NCBI GenBank assembly: GCA_947044365.1
Contig: OX345647.1
Span: 931,001 to 995,000 of the forward strand
Source of the DNA: Petrosia ficiformis
Taxonomy: Eukaryota; Porifera; Demospongiae; Haplosclerida; Petrosiidae
DNA: 64,000 nucleotides
Reading direction: 5' to 3'
Made by a program: the position numbers and the translations under genes. The first letter of the stretch is position 1; every line of letters begins with the position of its first letter. The notes under the pieces were generated by a model. That model was not told the DNA's origin, searched no databases, and worked only from the letters and a program-made list of their open reading frames with translations. Below are positions 35,601 through 48,240 of the stretch, in pieces.

Positions 35601-38600
35601 AATCTTATTTTGGTGCACTGTGCTGTACTCTCTGTATCTCTTCATATTGTTTTACATTCTTCTCCCTTACCTAGGTGGTTCCAGCTGTTTCAAGGTAGTG
35701 AAGATGATAATGGAACGGAGTCTACAACCTGTAATTATATTTAGTTTTAGTCGACGAGACTGTGAAGCTCTGGCTCTTCAAATGTCAAAACTGGACTTCA
35801 ATTCCTCTCGTGAGAAAGAACTAGTTGAAGAGGTGTTTACTAATGCTATCGACTGTTTATCAGATGATGATAAACAACTTCCTCAAGTCAGTCAATCATA
35901 CTCATTTTATATAGCTCTGCTCTTTTCTGGAAAGTTATATTATATTTGACCTTTGAACTCCAGGTGGTACACTTACTTCCTCTTCTAAAACGTGGGATTG
36001 GTATCCACCATTCCGGTCTTCTCCCTATTCTTAAGGAAACAATAGAGATATTGTTTTCAGAGGGTCTGATAAAGGCTTTATTTGCTACTGAAACCTTTGC
36101 GCTGGGTCTAAATATGCCAGCAAGAACTGTGGTATTCACAAGTGCTCGTAAATTTGATGGAAAAGATTTTCGATGGGTAAGGATGTATTTAAATACACTC
36201 ATCCATAGTTGTGTTTCAACTGTTCTATTTTTAGATTACATCTGGTGAGTACATACAAATGAGTGGACGTGCTGGTAGGCGTGGCCTTGATGAGAGGGGT
36301 ATTGTAATGTTCATGGTTGATGAACAGATGGATTCAACAGTTGGAAAGGCTTTACTAAAGGTTATTCAATCTCAATTCATTAATGATCAGGGAATTACGA
36401 AGTGTACTAGTTAGTAACATATGTAGAAGGGTACAGCACTGGCCATAGAAGGCCAGTGAGAGCCATTAGTAACAGAAAAAGTATCCCTATGACTGCTTTA
36501 TGGTGTCCAGCATTCAGTACTCATAGCTAACTTTATCATGTCTGAAACATATCAGCCTATTATAGGACCTTGTAGAACTTTAGGATTATATTTCAAGTAA
36601 AATAGCTAGCTATTAGTTCCAGTTTCTACGTAAGCTACTTCTGCTGGTCTGTAGAGCTTGAGCATGCATTCTTTTATGCACCGCGCCCATTAATTGATCG
36701 AGCCCTCCGGAATGACGTAACTTCTTTAACTACGTATACAACGCATACTCGCATAAGTGACCACAAACATATATACAGTATAAACATACATCGAACTTGT
36801 GGGAAAGCAATGATACAGATGGCCCTATGCGCCATAAAAACTGCCATCTACAAGTATGATAACTTCATCAATCTATTCAATATATACATGTATATAGGGT
36901 ACAGCTGATCCATTGAACAGTGCTTTTCATTTGACATATAATATGGTATTAAATCTTTTGAGAGTCGAAGAGATTAATCCAGAGTATATGTTAGAAAGAT
37001 CCTTTTATCAGTTTCAGAATAACTCCACTATCCCATCTCTCGAAGAAAGTAAGTTTGGCAATGTCAAATGGTTAGACCATGCATATGTACATGTATATAT
37101 GTATATATCCATCTGTCTCTTGTTACATCAATTCTACTGCATGCCCTTTATCTATCTATTCATTTGTCTATTCATCAGTGAGATATTACACTCCATTCAT
37201 GTGTATGATTACCACCTGTCTATAGTACACTCTATTCTATTGCTACATGTATCTATCTATCCATTGTTCAATCAGTGAGATATTATACTCCTTCTGCTGT
37301 ATGCCATCTACATGTATCTGCACATATCAATCCATTTGTCCATGTTTTTCAATCAGTATCTATCTATGAATTTGTGAAATGTCTTCAATCAGTTCGATAT
37401 TATACTCTATTCAATCACATTTGTATTACTATCTTATCATATCTACTCATTCAGAGGTTAAGATTCTTGAAAAGCAAAGAGATGCAGTAATTATAGACAA
37501 AGAAGAAAGCGTTACTAATTATTACAGAATACGACAGCAACTGGCTAAACTTGATTCACAAATCCAGGTGACCTTTATAATAATGTACATCCAATTTAGA
37601 ATATACACATGTACATGTACATGTACATTGATACATACATGTGCCTCATTAAGGGAGTTTTGGCCTACCCCATTAACCAGTCAATTTGAACACAATTTCT
37701 GAGTTGCCATGACAACTATTTCCTCTATTTTTCATCTCATTCTCTTTTTTTTTTCCACAGCAATATATCACTAAACCGAAATATATCGTACCATTTCTTC
37801 AACCAGGCAGGCTTATCAAAATAGTACATGAAGCAGATGACTTTGGCTGGGGTGCAGTAGTCAACTATCAGAAGAAATTAAATCAAAAAGTAGTTTTTAA
37901 TATAACTAGTAATACATGTACTGTACATACTATAGCAGGGTTTCATTTAGGAGGGGGGGGGGGGGGGGGGGGCAATGAAAACATCAGGGTAAAAATTCGA
38001 ATTTTGAGAGAATACTAAAATCCTCACGGTTCTAACAGATAATATTATTGATCAAAACCACTTTGGAAACATAACAAGGACATCATTATCTAACTAAAAT
38101 GCTCATGGTACTAACACAGGGTTTCATTTAGGGGGGTGGGTGTGGTGCATTCACCCTCTCTTGATATAGTTTGCCCCCTCTTGGAATTTGTTTGCCAATA
38201 AGCACACTACGATAACTTTGTGTATGTCGCCCCTCAAAATCTTTCAAATTCACGTTTCGTCTCCCCTTAACGAATTTTCTATAGTGTATGTACTATTAGA
38301 AGTCGTTATAAACTCTAATAGCTTGCAGTGTTTTCTCCCAAGATAAAATATTAGGAGTGCATCAATGTTATATGACATTTGGTTTAAAAACAGTATTTTT
38401 TTAGCATAAATTTTAAAATTAAAGGTTTGGGAGTGCCATAGTACCACTCTACTATTTATTTTGGATACATGTTTACTAGTTAGTTAATTAACTTTTATTT
38501 AATGTACAGGGAACAGATTTTGTATATGTAGTTGAAGTTCTATTACGATGTTCTACTGAATCATGTAAAACTGCCCCCAAGATTGCACCCCTCCCACCTC

Positions 38601-41600
38601 CACCTGGAGACAAAGGAGAAATGCAAGTCAGTATAAACTTCAGTATATTTTTGTATATTTATGGGACATTATTACTTGTCAGGTTGTTCCGGTAATGTTG
38701 CATTACATTGCTAAAGTAAGTTCAGTCAGGGTTTTTTTACCGAAAGATTTACGAGGAGCAGACAACAGATTCACGGTTGGAAAATCCATACAAGTATGTC
38801 CAGTTTAATATAACTAACTATAAATAAATCCACTGTAAATATGACCAAACCCCTTTATTATGACCTTAACTATGTCTAAATTACAAGTCTACTGTAATAA
38901 CTATAACTAAACTAAAATGAAAATTGGCCAATAATGGGCACTTTTAGTTAACTAAAACTAAAACCCTTTTAGTAATTTTTAACTAAATTGTAGCTAAATT
39001 ACAAGTCTACTGCAATAACTATTACAAACTAAAATGAAAATTAGCCAATAATGGGCACTTTTTAACTGCAACTAAAACCTTTAGTAATTTTTTAGTTAAT
39101 TAACTAATGATTATACAGTACTGATACAGTGGTTATTATTGTCATACTAAAACAATTAAATTATTTACTGTTTCCACAGGAAGTACAGAAGAGGTTCCCT
39201 CATGGGTTACCTCTCCTAGATCCAGTAGTTGATATGCACATCAAAGATGAGGACTTCAGAAAGATAGTGAAAGTAAACATTAATTTAGTAACCTCGTTAA
39301 GTTATCTACTTAAGAAATAACTACTGGCTGGCTATCAGACATTTTCTGATCAGAATGTCCGACCATTTTGAGCTTATAACCAGTGGTGTGGAAACAGCCA
39401 GTCATGTAGGACATTGTCTGATAAATCTAGTGAATGTCTGGTAAATTGAAACTGAACTGTATACAAAGTACATGTATATGGGGAGCAGGACAAGAGTAGT
39501 GAAAATAGGTCAAAATGTCTGGTAGTCAGCTCAATGTTTCCACACACCTGTTTACAATACATATACATGTACATGTATTGTGTATTTCATGACTAAGCAT
39601 TGTCCAATCAAATTTGAGATCTTATTTCTTGCTCTGAATATCTTAATGTACCTAACATGTATATACATTCAGTAGCTAGTATGTGAAGTGTAGTTAATGA
39701 GATATAAGATTATATGTATATAATTATGTACCTACGTATTTCCCTTTTATTCAGAAAATAGAAGCTCTTGAAAATCGACTTGTTTCTAATGCAGTTCACA
39801 AACATCCTGATCTTGATAACTTATATAGCTCTTGTCAAAAGAAAGCGGAAGTTAGCAAACCAAAGCCTTAGTTATAAATATATACACACTGTGTTAATCT
39901 TATAGATTGCTGCTGAGGTAAGAGAAGCCAAGAAGGAATTAAAGAAAGCTCAAACTATAATGCAAATGGATGAATTAAAGTGTCGTAAAAGAGTTCTACG
40001 TCGGTATGAAGAGGATTATAGATGTGTTTGAAATACCTGTATATGTAGTTGTGGTTGGAAATTTTCATTGATTATTGTTATATGTATTCACTATTGATTG
40101 CTGCTGATGGGTAAGCAGTAGAGCTGGCCATTTTATTGTAATACTGGTTGGTACAGACCAATGCCGAACACCACATGCACACATCTCTGTACTGTGTTAG
40201 TATAAGGATGATTAATGAAGTGTTTGTAGTCTAGTGCATTGTGACCACTCGGTCCACTTCAAAGCAAAGGATTATGAGAGGTTTATAATAACACAACAAA
40301 AAAGAACGCTTTGATCCAGGTGCTATGTTTGTATTGAGAACACTTCAATCATCTGTTAGGACAAATATATGATGTACTTATACACTATATAATGTGTACA
40401 TATATGCTATAGTATGTACATGTACATACACACTATGAAATATGTATTAGTAGTAATTTTAAAAGGTATTTTGATAATATCCTTACATTCAGGTTAGGCT
40501 ATGCTAATGCAGCAGATGTTATTGAACTCAAAGGTAGAGTCGCATGTGAAATTGACACGTAAGTTTAAAGCTTAAAACTTTGTCTTTATAAATAATAATT
40601 ACAATTATACTTATGATGTTCTTTGTAAGAAGACCAGCATTTCGATCTATTTAAAGAGATTTACGTTAAATTGATAGATAGCACCAAGCTAAGCAATGCT
40701 ATGAAGAACATCATAATTATATATACCGTACTAGCTGATTAATTATATTACAATATTATCTATTAATGCTGTTTGTAGAGGCGAGGAGCTTCTGTTAACT
40801 GAAATGATTTTTAATGGAGCTTTCAATGATCTGTCTGTGGAACAGTGCGTGGCTCTTCTCTCTTGTTTTGTATTTCAAGAAAAGGTTTGTTAAACAATGC
40901 ACGTTCTATGATAACAATTAGATTGAATGTTTCCTAGGCTGATGAAATGCCTAAATTGACAGAAGAGTTGTCAGGACCTCTTAGAGTGATGCAGGTACTA
41001 TACATGTGGGTGATCTTCATTATCTGATAATAGTATAGTTGTGTGAGAGTATGAAGGACTGAAGTCTGTTCACATTCACAATGACCTCAAAATTATGATG
41101 TGATGACTTTATAGTGTATAGTTTAATGTCGTAAGATTATTACATGGTTATACTGTAACTCAATAATGAAGCAATGGATTGAAATTTGACATGCACAAAA
41201 AAAGGACAGGAAGGAAAATTATATGAAACAGTGAAGATATAAGATAGTGGTCATTTGCACTTCTGAGTTCATGGTGAATGTGAATGACCTCAGTTACATG
41301 ATGTATAATGTATATGTATAAATAGATGGACAGATAGGGAAATAGATCAATGTTTAATACAACTCTGTTTGATCTTATAGTGTAGATAAATGTTTTTGCT
41401 GTCTTCCTATACTGTACAGGATTCTGCTCGTAAAATAGCTCGTGTTGCTATTGAAGCTAAACTTGATTTGGACGAAGAAGAATATGTAGAATCATTTAGA
41501 CCACATCTAATGGATGTTGTACATGCATGGTGCTCTGTGAGTCAATTAATCCAGTATATCTATCTATATACATATCCACTTACCCATTTATCTACATGTA

Positions 41601-42087
41601 TAATGTTTATACTCATCCATCTATTTATCTATATAGTGTATACTCAATCTATCTATCCTTCTGTCATTTATTTATCCTTGTGCAGGGAGCACCATTTTCT
41701 CAGATTTGCAAAATGACTGATGTATTTGAAGGTAGTATTATTAGGTGTATCAGGAGACTTGAGGAAGTATTGAGGCAGATGTGTCAGGCTGCCAAAACTA
41801 TTGGAAATACTGAACTAGAAAATAAATTTGCTGGAGGTACTCTCCCCCCTCAAATCCCTTCAACCTCAAATCCCTTCAACCTCCAATTACCATCATTCTT
41901 TCTGTCCATCCAACCATCCATCCATCCATCCATCCATCCATTGTCTATCCATTCATCCATCCATCCAACATTCATTCATCCATTTTCTATCCTTTCAGCA
42001 ACTATCATTTATCTATTCCATCTCTATCATACAGGTATTCTAAAAATTAAAAGAGACATTGTATTCGCTGCTAGTTTATATTTATAA
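32619..42087 (+). CDS. MTREX: Exosome RNA helicase MTREX (Mtr4/SKIV2L2)
   Basis: Nuclear Ski2-like RNA helicase that feeds RNA to the exosome. Twenty-six exons join in phase to 1,030 aa (human about 1,042): 32619-32848, 33565-33664, 33895-33957, 34154-34441, 34495-34527, 34704-34761, 34817-34941, 35126-35224, 35299-35386, 35675-35886, 35964-36176, 36235-36360, 36898-37048, 37455-37567, 37761-37889, 38510-38626, 38683-38793, 39180-39272, 39755-39850, 39906-40003, 40493-40558, 40779-40884, 40938-40994, 41420-41536, 41686-41836, 42035-42087. Motifs: P-loop [42 protein letters not shown], then the arch/KOW region ([16 protein letters not shown]) and the C-terminal DSH domain ending [13 protein letters not shown]. 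The N-terminus ([14 protein letters not shown]) also fits the family. All key helicase residues look intact. Confidence 0.97.
32863..33090. mobile_element. Tourist-like MITE with TAA target duplication
   Basis: Ends GGGGGCGTCTCCAAAC and GTTTGGAGATGCCCCC are inverted repeats, with further complementarity through GTACGCTTAACGTCA over about 50 bases. TAA flanks both ends, the PIF/Harbinger signature. Non-autonomous at 228 bp. The left end lies 14 bases after the MTREX exon 1 boundary. Confidence 0.8.
33714..33852. repeat. (CATA)n microsatellite
   Basis: CATA tetranucleotides with ACATGTACATA and ATGC variants in MTREX intron 2. Confidence 0.9.
37953..37972 (+). repeat. Run of 20 G
   Basis: A pure G tract in an MTREX intron, preceded by GGGTTTCATTTAG. 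The phrase AGGGTTTCATTTAGG occurs again near 38117 before a shorter G-rich run, so the flanks look like two copies of one repeat. Confidence 0.9.
38870..39115. repeat. Tandem duplication rich in CTAAAACTAAAA
   Basis: Two copies of about 115-120 bp, each with ACAAGTCTACTG, AACTAAAATGAAAATT and CCAATAATGGGCACTTTT, in an MTREX intron. Similar TTTTAGTTAGTTA text appears near 28885 and 56650, so it may belong to a dispersed family. Confidence 0.75.
39381..39549 (-). mobile_element. MITE-like element, family 1, copy 3
   Basis: Reverse orientation copy, starting CAGTGGTGTGGAAACAGCC and ending GTTTCCACACACC. This copy shows the terminal inverted repeat (TGTGGAAAC / GTTTCCACA) most clearly. MTREX intron. 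Confidence 0.8.
41066..41292 (+). mobile_element. MITE-like element, family 2, copy 4
   Basis: About 227 bp, starting TGTTCACATTCACAATGACC and ending TCATGGTGAATGTGAATGAC; the ends are inverted repeats sharing TTCACATTCAC. The cleanest copy of the family. MTREX intron. Confidence 0.8.
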
Positions 42088-42923
42088 TGACACATAATTA
42101 TCATGCACGTACTTAATTCAAACAGTGTTTGTATTATATCATCATTATATTATCTTTATTATAAATTATTATCTCATATCAAAGTTTTTGATAAGCTTGG
42201 GCCAAATTGGGTCAAAAATGGTTAGTGTGTGTGCCATTGGGAATACATCTTGAGACAATTAACTATAAGTTAATGCTGTTAGTGATAATATAATCATGAC
42301 TAACTGCGCCACTGGCCCAAAGAAAGAATTGTGCAGTGCCAAATAAGAAGGTCTTTGGGCCAATGGTGTGCCATAGGCTACACTGTCTTATTATATTTAT
42401 ATGTATGTGCATAGCCAATCATTGTAAACATTCTTGAGTTATTCATCCTAACTATGGCCTCTTGCTTTCTATATATACATAATTATCTTCTGCAAAAGTG
42501 CATCAACAGGAAAATCCGCACCTCAGTTTTGATGTGGGGGAATGACTTGAGGCAGTTTCAGTGTGTAACTGTTCATTACTATAAATAACATGATCCAGAT
42601 AATTGCACCATGCACTGTTAAAATATATACCTACATTGTATGATGTACAGTGTAATGGTATAATTACATTATGTAGTGAATGGCAATTTAAATCTACTTC
42701 AAATCTACAAGCTATAGTCATGTTTCTCTTCTAATATGAAATGACATTCATAACTGTGTTGGAAAAGCAGTTGTGAATATTGACCCAAATTAATATTACT
42801 AACATAAGATTCATTTCAGGAACTAAACAGTAATCATTTATATAACTCACATTTTATTTATGAACTCAGTATAGAGTAAAAATTAATAAATTTGAAATGT
42901 TATTCAACTAGTTATACAACCAG
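42088..42923. other. Convergent spacer, MTREX and TMPPE
   Basis: AT-rich stretch holding the 3' ends of two convergent genes. A short local duplication around GGCCAAAT/TGGGCCAATGG was noted near 42190-42370. No exon seen. Confidence 0.6.
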
Positions 42924-45900
42924 TTATACACTCAATAGAGTAATGTGAGTTATTTCTGGTCGATAATGTCGAAAAGGCACAGTGAAATAATTAACTCCTG
43001 GATTTACATACACAAACACTTTAGGATAAGGTTCATACAAACCAGCCAAGAATGGATTAACCAAGTAGATTGGTATCATCAGTGGAAATATTTGACCAGC
43101 GTGGGTATGTCCAGAGAGGACTAGTCGTACATCTTCCCATTCTATAGCTTCAGCTGCAGCAGCAGGCTGGTGTGCTAAGACTATTGTGGGTATTCCTTTA
43201 GTTCTTCCTGATAGAGCACGATGTATGTCCATAGAATGGCTACCATACCTTAGGGATAAGTACAAAGCATAATAGTTATATCAATGTAGTTTAACTAAAG
43301 TCTGTCCATATTTACTAGGCACTCTGGAAAGTAGAAATAACATTTGTTTGTTAAATGCTATGTTGATCTAAGGCTCAACCCCATTCTACTGATGCAGTCT
43401 CATTCTTGCACTATAATAAGCATTGTTTCATAGTGGTAGAATTCATAAATGTTTCAAATACAAAAGCACCATGACAGACTTTAGTACTAATGATTATATA
43501 CATTGAAGAACCATTGTTTCAACTGATGCTATTTTTTGTATTATAATTATTTTGTTGATATAGTCTAATGTCTGTCTCTATTTGCATACAAAAACCACCT
43601 TTCAGTATATTGTCTATTGTTTATATTACAAAGCTGTCTGTTTCTGAATACAATGCTGTCTAATACAGCTGTATATATGCAACTCTGTACTCAGTTATCG
43701 GCAATGCAGTCAGTGAATAGTGAATAGATTCTACAGTATCGTGTTACTTTGTTTGTCGACTAGTCACTACTTTGTCATAACATTTAACAATTAGTTTATT
43801 ACAAGCTGATATCAGTCTTTTAATAAACTATTTGTTCAATGCTTTGCACACTGGAGGATCTTGTATAGTTGCTGGTGTGTCTATGTTCAATGTTTCTGAT
43901 GGAACTTCAAACTTTGGAACTTGTAGTAATATACACTTCAACTGTGACAACAAGGTATGCAGATAAACACTTAAAATACTTGTATATTATAAAGTCAACT
44001 ACATTTGGTGTCAACCTAGATATTTAGATATGCTCTAAAGCAAAATTGCGAAATAGAGCGCATGCATGTAAAGCCGAAATGTGTTTAATTAAAAGCAGAA
44101 TGACCAACTCTTTTCTCATCCCACATGGTCAAAATATAGTATATATTATATAATTATATATACATTTATATATATATAATATATATATGAGTAATCATCT
44201 AATGAAAGGTTACATTATAAGAAACAAAGTAGAGGGCCATTAAGAGGGGAACAGGGGCGGGCCCAATATACCATTAAACCAATTATAATAGTTATTACAT
44301 TATATTATTCAGTGCAGTTATTATTTTCATCTTCGACTGAGCAATAGCAAATTTCATTTTATTGTCAGATCTATTAACTTTTTCATTTTAGTGATAAATA
44401 TTTGAAAGGTGTGCCTTTAAGTATGCTTAAATGGGTAACATCTTATTTAGCCACACCCTTCATGAATAATTAATGAGCTAAGTCTTTGTCCTTGGGCCCA
44501 AATAGGCTCTTAATAGGCCTGATGATCTTACTGAAGCCTTCTAGTCTGAATGTCTTCTAAACCAGCTATGTAAAATCCTCCATTGCAATTCGAGTCATCT
44601 GGAGCTAAGAGGCAAACCCTGTCATTAATCAAAGGTTTTACATTGATACGAAGGAGTTCTTTAATCCAGTTATCAACATCACCTGTATAATAATCGTGAT
44701 TACCTAAAGAAAGTAATAAACAGTTTACGGAGATGCGTTGCATAATGACATTAACTAAAAGATTCTATATAGCCCCTCGGTTTGGAATGCAAACATTCTA
44801 CAACACATTTCTAAGGCAAGATATCCAACAATCTCAATATGCCATTGCAATAACAACAGGATTAGGGATATTCCATAATTAACCAGAAGCAAAATAAAGT
44901 TCAACATCAAACATAGTTATGGTTAGGTAAATAGATTTAGCATGTCATTTAATTAACAGTTAAACAGATTATAAAATACAATTATAAAGGAAAATAAATA
45001 AAACAATAAAAAAATGAAAAGGCATGAGTGATGAAGACCAAAAAAGCAAAGAAACAAGATGATGGCAACAAAAATTAAACTAACCACTTCCACATAACAA
45101 TCTACATAAGTTTAGGAAGGCGAAGCACAAAGAAGCTGTATACACTATACATATGCTAACCCCTTGATAACTGCAACTATAGTTAACATAATTTGGTAAT
45201 TTAATTGTTATTTCTATATAAAAGGGTGAAGCACCCTGCTATGCTTACCAGTACAAAAATAGACTCCATATTTGGTTTTCAAATTTTTCAATGGTTCCGC
45301 AGCTTTCCCTATCAAATCCACAGTAGAGTCGGCAAGATCTCCTGTCACTACTACAATGTCTGCTCTAATCTGATTGGTGCGTTCAACTATCACCTTCATT
45401 CGTGACCTTCCGATAAAAGGACCAAGATGAATGTCACTGATTTGTGCTATTGTGGTTCCATTTAAACGAGGATCTAGCCCCTTGATTGGTATTGATACAC
45501 GTTCTATTTGTAAATTAGAGGCTCCAACAGCTCCAACAAAGCACAAAATAACAGTCATTATTAGAGCTATCACTGTGCGAATCTGGATATCTGCTTTTTT
45601 AGTTTCAGGACTAATAGCTGACCTTCTGTCCATGAACACCATCTTCAACACATAACCACTAACATCAGTTATTACAAAGCTGGTACCCATAAATATCTCG
45701 ATCCCTAGAGAATAATTCCCCATTAGTGCTAGCCAGTTTGGTTCGGAACTAATAAATACATATAACATCACGACACTACAATTTGCCAGACCTAGTATTG
45801 TTATTAGGAATGCTTGAAAGAGCAATTTAAATAGCCATAATGATGAATGAAGATTTTTTAGTGACACTGCTAGTCTTTTCCATATGTACCGTGCACCAAG

Positions 45901-46884
45901 AAGTATGAAAATTTCTGTTGGAGAAATGATTAACATTAATCTATATTAATAATGATGAAACTTAAGGTCATAGTCAAATAAATAGTTATGCTAATTTTCA
46001 AAATTCTAATCGGGAAATTTTCTAAGCATGTAACTTTCTTGTTTTTTGCAGTTTTCGCCTCGATTTCCAAAACATCAAAGCGTCACATGCCAATTCGCAT
46101 CATTTACAAAATTTATATTCATGAATTCAATATTTTGGAAATTTTTTATGCCTTAAAATTTGAAAAGATCAGTATATCCACTATGGTGTAGGAGCTGAGT
46201 ACAATTTCTATATGCACAAGGTGGTTTAAACTAATCTGGTGGCTATTGTACCTTTGGCATTAACTTCTTCATGTAACCATTACATTAGATGTAAGGGGTG
46301 GGATACAGTTTTTTCTATTAATAATAGGGAACAGTTTCTATTTATAGTAGTGAATGGAAATTGTTTCTATTTATAGTAACAAAACAGTTTCTATTTATAG
46401 TAGCAACTGGTTGACTACCTACATGGAAAGATGCATGGAGTGGTCAAAATCCTGACTGGTTCTGCCTGGATTCAAATTAAGTGTAAAGAACGGCACCCTT
46501 GAATATTTTGAAAGGGTGTGTCCTTGATCCCAGATTCTTGTCATCACGGTTATAATCTGTATCATTTACCATGCCTACCTGAGGTGCTGTTCCGCTCTAC
46601 AGTCTACACTTGATCCGTGGATTCATTCATGTGTGACAGAACACTGTCTGACTACAATTAAACTATTCTTCTCTGCTCAAACTTATAATTATATATATAT
46701 GATAGTTTGCAAACTCACGAATTAAACCATGGAGGTGATGTCTGATCACTTTAGTTTTCGTATGTGGTCCTATGTTACTCCATAATGCTGTCTCTACTCC
46801 TAATATGATGAACACTGCAGTCAAGGAAAGTATAATAGTTGGTAGTCTTATCAGAGACATTTTTTTTGAGAGGCTGAGCTTCAT
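42924..46884 (-). CDS. TMPPE: Multi-pass membrane metallophosphoesterase (TMPPE-like)
   Basis: Four exons, 46719-46884 (ATG), 45249-45914, 44532-44703 and 42924-43248, join in phase to 442 aa, near the length of human TMPPE. The N-terminal half has about five hydrophobic segments, starting with LIRLPTIILSLTAVFIILGV. The C-terminal half is a calcineurin-like phosphoesterase with all metal-binding motifs: QISDIHLGPF, VVTGDLAD, GNHDYY (its Gly codon split by the intron before 44703), VLAHQP and SGHTHAGQ. The substrate of this family is not established. A second Met lies eight codons in and could be the start. Confidence 0.9.
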
Positions 46885-48240
46885 AAATTAATTTTGGGAC
46901 AACACATTGATAACACTACATGCAGTGCACATAAGCTGGTATTCTGTGATTTACACTTATCAAATGTTTCTTAGAAAGAATAAAGTGTGTCTCAACTGTT
47001 TGGTGACAACTACACCTATAAATCTATAACAATATTTGTGCTACAACTAATATTGCTTACCAAAGTAAGTATTGGCATGTAAATCACCATCTATCAAATC
47101 ACAATCTGTACTAGCTACATCTAACCATGATTATATCTACTACAGTACATGCAATTTATATATATATCTACATGTTGTACATAGGTAATATACAGCCCTT
47201 CTATAATGTAGAATAGAAATAGTACAACTCCTCTAAATGCCTAATATATATAATTTATCTAGATCTCTATCAGGTATTTATTTAGAGCAGTTGTGTCACT
47301 GTTTGTATTCTACATAATCTGTTGAACCCCAGGCCATGGATGCAAGTGTCCAAGGCAAAGCCAAAGGTGTGGATCTACCACACTTACACGAGGTCAACAC
47401 ATTTAGAGACCATATAATGAACCCTTTGTATTCTAACACTAGAGCTGGCTTACTCTATCACACCCGAATTCATCATTATATATACTATATATATTATTAT
47501 GTTAACATGTACTTACAGTAACCAAAGGTCCTGTTGTTGACATTTCAATATATGTATGAGTAGTATAGTAATTTCTGTGAAGCATGCCAATTAACATAAT
47601 AATATATATATAAGCATAGTAATATATATATAAGCATAGTATCCCATTAATCATTGAATTGAGGTGTTGAAGAGTAAGTCAGGCTAGTTGTTGTTATTCA
47701 CAGTTATTAAATAAACTGATAATGTAAGATGACTTTTACAGCTTGGAAAATCATATTAACAGTTTACATGTCAGTATATACTTCTCCCACTATTATAACA
47801 TCATGAACATGCACAAAGCAGTCTGACTCGTACTATAACAGTTCATATCAGGTAATAAGATGTGACATGAAAACTAAACAGCAAATTTCAGTGTGCAGCC
47901 TTAACTACCTTGAGTGTCTGTATCAGCCCATTAATAAGTGCTACATGTATCAATACCCTTGACTCGTATATACTCAAATGTTCCCTGAGATAAAGTTGAA
48001 TGCATAGCTTCCCCTGAGCAACTATGCCAAACAAAACGACTTGTATACATGTTGGCACCATGTACGTACATTTAATCTGCTGGTGTCTGGAAGAGAAATG
48101 TCCTAACTCTTAGTTCACAGACTTTAAATATCTCCAGTACCCTAAAAAGTGTGTGGGCATGCTGTAGTATATTCATTATAATTTATTAACCATTTACTGG
48201 TTAATATTATCTATTGTGGTGTGTTTAACAGGAATACAAA
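46885..48240. other. Spacer between TMPPE and the receptor cluster
   Basis: AT-rich, with no supported exon; a short open frame at 47336-47521 lacks splice partners and similarity. It should contain the TMPPE promoter (left) and the gene A promoter (right). Confidence 0.55.

Noticed and set aside
45988..46191. Short plus-strand open frame inside the TMPPE region
   Set aside because: It lies in TMPPE intron 1, has no conserved sequence and no splice partners.
47336..47521. 61-aa open frame with a plausible Met start
   Set aside because: Ends in AT-rich low-complexity sequence; no similarity recognised and no adjacent exons.
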